DNA from: Actinomycetota bacterium
GTDB taxonomy: Bacteria; Actinomycetota; Actinomycetes; S36-B12; UBA5976
Direction: 5' to 3'
Assembly (NCBI GenBank): GCA_009923375.1
Contig: RFTO01000069.1
Span: 1 to 6,300, forward strand
DNA: 6,300 bases
Positions 1 to 4,364 of the stretch are shown here, piece by piece. The translations under genes were made by a program, and so were the position numbers. The first letter of the stretch is position 1. Each line of letters begins with the position of its first letter. The notes beneath the pieces are model-generated. The model saw nothing but the letters and a program-made list of their open reading frames with translations, was not told the origin of the DNA and searched no databases.

Positions 1-1817
1 GAGGTGTCCACCTCAACGCGAACGCCGCTAGCCCGCATCTTGGCTGCAACATCACTCAAGTACTCAACAAACTCCTCGGCCACCGGGATGCCAACCACCT
101 GCACAGGAGCGAGCCATGGCGGGAAGGCACCGGCGTAGTGCTCAGTGAGCACGCCGAAGAAACGTTCAATTGAGCCGAATAGTGCGCGGTGAATCATCAC
201 TGGGCGTTGACGGGTTCCATCTGCTGCTTGATATTCAAGTTCGAAGCGCTGTGGGAGTTGGAAGTCCAGCTGAATTGTGCTCATCTGCCAGGAGCGACCG
301 ATGGCATCGCGTGCCTGCACCGAAATTTTCGGGCCGTAGAACGCTGCGCCACCAGGATCGGGGACAAGAGTCAGTCCTGAATCCTCCGCAGCTTCGCGTA
401 GCGCACTCGTTGCTGCATCCCAATCCTCATCCGTTCCCACAGATTTCTCCGGGTTGCGGGTGGAGAGCTCGAGGAAGAAGTCATCGAGGCCGTAATCTCG
501 AAGCAAATCGATCACAAAGCCGAGCAGCGACTTCAACTCATCCTGCATCTGATCGCGAGTGCAGTAAATGTGCGCATCATCTTGGGTGAATCCGCGAGCA
601 CGAGTGAGGCCGTGGATGACACCAGACTTCTCGTAGCGGTAGACCGTGCCGAATTCAAACAGTCGCATCGGCAGATCGCGGTAGGAACGACCGCGGCTGC
701 GGAAGATCAGATTGTGGAACGGACAGTTCATCGGTTTGAGGTAGTAGTCCTGCCCGGGCTTACGAACATTGCCCTCGGAGTCCAACTCCTCATCCATCGA
801 GATGGCGGGATACATGCCCTCGGAATACCAATCGAGGTGTCCGGAGGTCTCGAAAAGATTCGCCTTAGTGATATGCGGTGAGTAGACAAACTCATAATCC
901 GACTCTTCGTGGCGACGGCGGCTGTAATCCTCCATCGCCTTGCGAATGATGCCGCCCTTGGGATGGAAAACTGCCAAGCCGGAGCCGACCTCATCAGGGA
1001 AAGAGAACAGATCCAACTCGGCGCCGAGGCGTCGGTGGTCTCGCTTCTCGGCCTCCTCAAGCATGGTCAGGTAGTCAGTCATGTCCGACTTCGCAGGCCA
1101 AGCGGTGCCGTAAATCCGTTGCAGCTGGGGATTCTTCTCGCTACCCCGCCAGTAAGCAGCCGCGGTGCGCATCAGCTTGAATGCGTTGCTCGGGATGTAG
1201 CGGGTGTTTGGCACGTGGGGGCCGCGACATAGGTCGGTCCAGCACAGTTCGCCAGTGCGCGGGTCGATGTTGTCGTACATCGTCAACTCACCGCCGCCGA
1301 CCTCCATCACCTCGGACATGTCTGCGTCAGCGCCAGATTTCAAGCCGATGAGCTCGAGTTTGTATTTCTCATGCGCAAGTTCAGTCCGAGCGCTGGCGTC
1401 GTCGGTAAGGCGTCGGCGGAAGATCTGCCCCTGCTTGATGATCTCGGTCATCTTCGCCTCAAGCGCGACAAGATCCTCGGGGGTGAAGGGACGAGACGGG
1501 TCGAAGTCGTAATAAAAGCCGTCCTTCACTGGCGGCCCGATTCCAAGCGAAGTTTCGGGGAAGACCGCTTGCACTGCTTGCGCAAGAACATGTGCGGCGG
1601 AGTGACGCAACACAGCCAAGCCCTCCGGCTCACTGGTGCGCACAGGCTCAACCACGTCACCCTCCGCAAGTGGCTGATCAAGGTCCTTGAGCTCCCCGTT
1701 TACCCGTGCCACGACGACATCTTTGAACGCGGCACCCTTGAATAGGTCAGCGCCAGTCGTCGAGGAGTCAACTGACTGCTCGGCTCCGTCAACGACAACC
1801 GTGATCTGTGCGCTCAT
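1..1817 (-). CDS. thrS: Threonyl-tRNA synthetase, C-terminus cut by window edge
   Basis: Class II aminoacyl-tRNA synthetase that charges tRNA-Thr in the cytoplasm. The frame is open from ATG (1817-1815) to the left edge, giving 605 codons; by comparison with E. coli ThrRS (642 aa) about 70 residues are missing. Domains in order: TGS (about 1-62); the N2 editing domain with H72xxxH76 and C197xxxH201 (CRGPH), matching the E. coli residues that clear mischarged Ser-tRNA; the catalytic core with MNCP at 363-366; and the start of the anticodon-binding domain (LAPVQVV, from about 569). The three zinc ligands are present: C365, H416 (DDAH) and H543 (MIHRA). The segment YRYEKSGVIHGLTR closely matches what I recall of mycobacterial ThrRS. 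I read the whole frame and found no frameshift. No Shine-Dalgarno or T-box leader is visible; a -10-like TAGTCT lies 6 nt before ATG, so the mRNA is probably leaderless. Confidence 0.98.
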   Translation of the reverse strand, partial: MSAQITVVVDGAEQSVDSSTTGADLFKGAAFKDVVVARVNGELKDLDQPLAEGDVVEPVRTSEPEGLAVLRHSAAHVLAQAVQAVFPETSLGIGPPVKDGFYYDFDPSRPFTPEDLVALEAKMTEIIKQGQIFRRRLTDDASARTELAHEKYKLELIGLKSGADADMSEVMEVGGGELTMYDNIDPRTGELCWTDLCRGPHVPNTRYIPSNAFKLMRTAAAYWRGSEKNPQLQRIYGTAWPAKSDMTDYLTMLEEAEKRDHRRLGAELDLFSFPDEVGSGLAVFHPKGGIIRKAMEDYSRRRHEESDYEFVYSPHITKANLFETSGHLDWYSEGMYPAISMDEELDSEGNVRKPGQDYYLKPMNCPFHNLIFRSRGRSYRDLPMRLFEFGTVYRYEKSGVIHGLTRARGFTQDDAHIYCTRDQMQDELKSLLGFVIDLLRDYGLDDFFLELSTRNPEKSVGTDEDWDAATSALREAAEDSGLTLVPDPGGAAFYGPKISVQARDAIGRSWQMSTIQLDFQLPQRFELEYQAADGTRQRPVMIHRALFGSIERFFGVLTEHYAGAFPPWLAPVQVVGIPVAEEFVEYLSDVAAKMRASGVRVEVDT

Positions 1818-1823
1818 GCGGTA

Positions 1824-1829
1824 AGACTA
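1824..1829 (-). promoter_or_regulatory. Putative -10 element of thrS (leaderless)
   Basis: TAGTCT on the minus strand fits TANNNT and is followed by exactly 6 nt before the thrS ATG at 1817. This puts the hexamer at -12 to -7 if transcription starts on the A of ATG. No TTGACA-like -35 is seen at the usual spacing (zone 1847-1852). Confidence 0.5.
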
Positions 1830-1869
1830 GCGGCGCGCGGCGATTTATCCCTCAGGACTGTCGCGCAGC

Positions 1870-1875
1870 CATACT
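1870..1875 (+). promoter_or_regulatory. Putative -10 element of the esterase gene (leaderless)
   Basis: CATACT is followed by 6 nt and then the ATG at 1882. It differs from TATACT-type -10 boxes only at the first base. The geometry is the same as for thrS on the opposite strand. No Shine-Dalgarno sequence precedes the ATG, which agrees with a leaderless transcript. The imperfect first base makes this weaker than the thrS and acetyltransferase sites. Confidence 0.35.
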
Positions 1876-1881
1876 TAACCC

Positions 1882-2910
1882 ATGACCTCGTGGATGCCCC
1901 CGTTGCGGGGACGACTTGAAGAACATTTTGTCACCTCACCCGCATTGGTGGGCAATCACCTCGGTGATGCGCACGTGCGGCCACTGTGGGTGTACCTGCC
2001 GCCTGCGTATGACGACACCGCCGACCAACAGCTGCCAGTGATTTACGTGATTCAGGGCTACACCGGCCAGGTGCAGATGTGGGCGAACCGAACCCCGTGG
2101 CGCAAGAGTTACATCGAAGATGTTGATGACCTCTTCTCCGGCGGCACCACGCCGCCATGCATCGTCGCCTTCGTGGACGCCTGGACGCTCTATGGTGGCT
2201 CGCAGTATGTCGACTCCCCTGGCACCGGCAGGTATCACACTTATATGTGCGAGGACATCGTCGGTTATGTGGACAGCACCTTCCGCACCCTCGATTCCCC
2301 CGCATCTCGGGCCATCACAGGTAAGTCATCTGGTGGTTTCGGCGCAATGATCACTCCGATGCTGCGCCCAGATTTGTTCAGTCACCTCGCCACACACGCA
2401 GGGGATGCGCTTTACGAAGGTTGCTACCTCTCCGAGTTTCCGCAGGCAGCCCGAGCACTTCGCGCCTACGACTACGACGTGTGGGCATGGTGGGAGAAAT
2501 TCCAGACTCGCAACGGAATGTGGGCGCCAGGAGACCCGGCCGTCATCACCGCGCTCGGCTGCTCTGCCGCCTTCTCCGCAGCCGATGACGGCACCCCGCT
2601 GCTGCCGTTTAATCCTCGCACCGGCGAGCTCATCCCCGAATTGTGGCAACGCTGGCTTGACTGGGATCCCGTTCGAATGGTTGACCGATACAGCGATGCC
2701 TTGCACTCGGTGTCATCGTTCTGGATCGATAGCGGCACCTCGGATGAGTATTACCTCGACCTCGGTGCCAGCGCCTTCCGAGCTGGATTAGAGCGCATTG
2801 GAATTGCCGACGATCGCATTGAGTTTGCGCTTGTTGAGGGTAAGCACGGAGATATGAATCCTCGCTACCCACTCGCCCTCGCATGGCTTGCGGGCCGTTT
2901 AAGCCGCTAG
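1882..2910 (+). CDS. Serine esterase, esterase D / enterochelin-esterase-like (alpha/beta hydrolase)
   Basis: A 342-aa alpha/beta hydrolase of the putative esterase family (PF00756 type), which hydrolyses carboxylic esters; the substrate cannot be named. The N-terminal part has the family's VYLPPAY strand and turn (about 37-43) and the IQGYTG oxyanion-region loop (57-62). The nucleophile elbow is GKSSGG (147-152), with S149 as probable nucleophile. The acid is probably D283 or D288 (IDSGTSDEYY), and the base H322 in EGKHGDM. All triad parts are present and correctly ordered. There is no signal peptide or membrane segment, so the protein is probably cytoplasmic. A long insert after the elbow (about 176-265, rich in Trp and Tyr) probably forms a lid over the active site. 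The ATG is chosen for its position 6 nt after a -10-like hexamer. The priA-like gene follows after 27 bp, suggesting one transcript, though no metabolic link is evident. Confidence 0.85.
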   Translation: MTSWMPPLRGRLEEHFVTSPALVGNHLGDAHVRPLWVYLPPAYDDTADQQLPVIYVIQGYTGQVQMWANRTPWRKSYIEDVDDLFSGGTTPPCIVAFVDAWTLYGGSQYVDSPGTGRYHTYMCEDIVGYVDSTFRTLDSPASRAITGKSSGGFGAMITPMLRPDLFSHLATHAGDALYEGCYLSEFPQAARALRAYDYDVWAWWEKFQTRNGMWAPGDPAVITALGCSAAFSAADDGTPLLPFNPRTGELIPELWQRWLDWDPVRMVDRYSDALHSVSSFWIDSGTSDEYYLDLGASAFRAGLERIGIADDRIEFALVEGKHGDMNPRYPLALAWLAGRLSR

Positions 2911-2937
2911 TTCTCCGCTGCTGATCATTGGAATCAC

Positions 2938-3702
2938 ATGACAGACATCATCGACGTCACACCTAAGCCGCCGTTCGCTGTTTTCGCGGCTTTGGACATC
3001 TCCCACGGCTGCGCCAAGCGCCTTACTCAAGGGGCGATCGACGCGGATGATTACGGCGATCCTGTTGAGGTTGCTCAATCATTGGTCGCACAGGGCGCAC
3101 GGCTTCTGCATGTGGTGGATCTGGACCAAGCTTTTGAACGCGGCAGCAACACCGAAGTTATCGCGGATGTGATCGCCGCAATAGGTGTGCCAGTGCAGGT
3201 GAGTGGCGGCATCAACTCGCAGCAGCGCCTCCGAGCAGCCTTTGATGCGGGTGCAATCTGGGTCAATCTTTCCGCCGACAGCCTCCTACAACCCGACTGG
3301 GTCGCTGTTGCCCTGGATCAGCACTTGGGTCGACTGTCAGTGAGTCTGGATGTCGATAGCGGCAGCCAAGTAATCGCCCGCGGCAGCAACATTGATGTGG
3401 GGCCCTTGCTTGAGGTACTAAATGTTGCGAGTGGTGCGAAGGTGCCTCGTTACATCGTCACGGATGTGGAGGCTGACGGGATGATGTCTGGGCCGAACAC
3501 CGAGCTTGCCCTTGCAATCGCGCAGGCCTCTGGCGCACATGTGATCTCAAGCGGTGGCATTCGTGATGCCGCTGACGTGGCGGCACTCGCTGCGATGCGC
3601 GAGGCCGGTGTTATCGGCGCGGTGATCGGCAAGGCGCTCTATTTGGGATCGCTCAGCCTCGCAGATGCTCACGACGCCGCAGCACTGCGCCGACAAACCT
3701 GA
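2938..3702 (+). CDS. priA: PriA/HisA-like phosphoribosyl isomerase, divergent active site
   Basis: A 254-aa (beta-alpha)8 barrel of the HisA/HisF family, cytoplasmic. PriA in Actinobacteria isomerises both ProFAR (histidine pathway) and phosphoribosylanthranilate (tryptophan pathway). PriA-like signatures: AALDISHG with catalytic D20, R28, HVVDLDQAFERGSN (58-71), VQVSGGI (86-92), SLDVD (136-140), VTDVEADG with D180 (general acid, M. tuberculosis D175), SSGGI (204-208) and GKALY (231-235). Odd points against the M. tuberculosis protein as I recall it: W145, which stacks on substrate, is S150; the usual DGT is DGM (180-182); and the GTAA phosphate-loop segment is SADS (112-115). The core acid/base pair remains. 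It may be PriA, a HisA-only derivative, or a paralogue with another role. No his or trp genes are adjacent. ATG is the only sensible start; no Shine-Dalgarno is visible, so co-transcription with the esterase is likely. The symbol is by family, not proven function. Confidence 0.8.
   Translation: MTDIIDVTPKPPFAVFAALDISHGCAKRLTQGAIDADDYGDPVEVAQSLVAQGARLLHVVDLDQAFERGSNTEVIADVIAAIGVPVQVSGGINSQQRLRAAFDAGAIWVNLSADSLLQPDWVAVALDQHLGRLSVSLDVDSGSQVIARGSNIDVGPLLEVLNVASGAKVPRYIVTDVEADGMMSGPNTELALAIAQASGAHVISSGGIRDAADVAALAAMREAGVIGAVIGKALYLGSLSLADAHDAAALRRQT
3139..3151 (+). repeat. 13-bp in-frame direct repeat, copy 1 (priA codons 68-72)
   Basis: CGCGGCAGCAACA encodes R-G-S-N in the loop after beta strand 2, where RGSN is normal for PriA (compare FGRGSN in the M. 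tuberculosis protein, from memory). The identical 13-mer occurs again at 3379 in the same reading frame. Confidence 0.8.
3379..3391 (+). repeat. 13-bp in-frame direct repeat, copy 2 (priA codons 148-152)
   Basis: A second exact copy of CGCGGCAGCAACA, 240 bp downstream and in frame, encoding R148-G149-S150-N151. In M. tuberculosis PriA this place holds R143-G-W145, so the repeat covers the codon where the substrate-stacking Trp is replaced by Ser. Confidence 0.8.
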
Positions 3703-3838
3703 GCACCTCTGTGTGCCGTTGCTGAGACAGCCGAGTCCTGCACAAAAGCTCAACAATGCTGGCCACCGGGATATTTATCTTCGTTACGTCTCGAGCCAAA
3801 CGCGACTGCACCTCAACTCTGGTCGAGTCCCTCGGCTG
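3703..3838. other. Convergent intergenic gap, no clear terminator
   Basis: These 136 bp separate the stops of the plus-strand priA-like gene and the minus-strand acetyltransferase. Only very small hairpins are visible, such as GCTG-AGA-CAGC at 3721-3731 and GCAC with GTGC just upstream, none followed by a T-run. Termination here is therefore not explained by a classical intrinsic terminator. No RNA gene or small coding region could be supported. Confidence 0.5.
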
Positions 3839-4273
3839 CTAACACTCCCGCTGCAGCCAGACCGAATCTTCCACTTGGAATCCCCTGGCCATCCAGAATC
3901 GGCGACCCTGGACGTTGTGCGCCTCGGTTTCTAGAAACACTCGGGCGACACCGCGGGCACTTGCTGCTGCCATGACCGCCTCCAGCAGTGAGGTTCCGAT
4001 TCCTTTGCCGCCATCGCGAACATAGAACTCATCTAGCAGTGCCTCAGCCCCGCCAGCCTCCAACGACCAGCCCCAGGTCAGGGCCGCATAGGCACACACA
4101 CCTTCATCATCTTCCGCCACAAGCACGACTCCATAAGTGTCATCGATAAGAAGTGGCGCAAACGCTCGCTCTACGCGTAGCGGATCACCATCGTTGCCGG
4201 AAGTCGCGCTGTGAAGACAAGCCAATTCGACCAGCGGACTCAGGTCATCAATCTGCGCTTTGCGAATAATCAC
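3839..4273 (-). CDS. GNAT-family N-acetyltransferase
   Basis: A 144-aa single-domain GNAT protein that transfers acetyl from acetyl-CoA to an amine; the acceptor is unknown. Seen in the sequence: the N-terminal strand IIRKAQIDD typical of GNATs; a central strand VVLVAEDDEGVCAYAAL (49-65); motif A from LLDEFYVRDGGKGIGTSLL (79-97), where R86-x-x-G89-x-G91 is the acetyl-CoA pyrophosphate loop; a following helix to about 107; and motif B VFLETEAHNVQGRRFWMARGF (112-132), the usual N-x-x-x-x-x-F-x-x-x-G-F ending. The length is typical for a complete stand-alone GNAT. The start is GTG (4273-4271), supported by TAAAGT exactly 6 nt upstream and by family length. It lies 91 bp downstream of the large membrane protein in the same direction but probably has its own promoter. 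No Shine-Dalgarno at normal spacing. Confidence 0.9.
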   Translation of the reverse strand: MIIRKAQIDDLSPLVELACLHSATSGNDGDPLRVERAFAPLLIDDTYGVVLVAEDDEGVCAYAALTWGWSLEAGGAEALLDEFYVRDGGKGIGTSLLEAVMAAASARGVARVFLETEAHNVQGRRFWMARGFQVEDSVWLQREC

Positions 4274-4279
4274 ACTCTG

Positions 4280-4285
4280 ACTTTA
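4280..4285 (-). promoter_or_regulatory. Putative -10 element of the GNAT gene (leaderless)
   Basis: TAAAGT on the minus strand matches TANNNT and is followed by CAGAGT and then the GTG start at 4273. The 6-nt distance is identical to that of thrS, which suggests that transcription starts at the first base of the GTG. No -35-like hexamer is visible about 17 bp further upstream. Confidence 0.5.
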
Positions 4286-4364
4286 TTCGTCTCAGCGCCA
4301 GCCTTCCTAAAGGCGAAGTGTGAGCTAGCGGGAAGTCCGCCACGTGCGTCTCAGAGGTGGTCCG
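4286..4364 (-). other. Spacer between the membrane-protein gene and the GNAT gene
   Basis: A short gap downstream of the large gene's TAG. It contains a small perfect hairpin (5-bp stem GCCTT/AAGGC with a 4-nt loop, at 4301-4314) that has no T-run on the minus strand and is too weak to call a terminator. Nothing else is recognisable. Confidence 0.4.

Noticed and set aside
170..1745. Several plus-strand frames of about 60-140 codons
   Set aside because: All are antisense to thrS, whose minus-strand frame is uninterrupted and carries all the family motifs.
1818..1881. T-box or other leader riboswitch for thrS
   Set aside because: The gap to the divergent gene is too short, and the -10-like hexamer sits directly before the start codon, leaving no leader.
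3665..3934. An 89-codon plus-strand frame across the convergent gap
   Set aside because: It overlaps the end of the priA-like gene and the end of the GNAT gene in other frames, and has no family-like sequence or start signal.
4301..4314. Small hairpin GCCTT-loop-AAGGC as a terminator of the large gene
   Set aside because: The stem is only 5 bp and no T-run follows on the minus strand.
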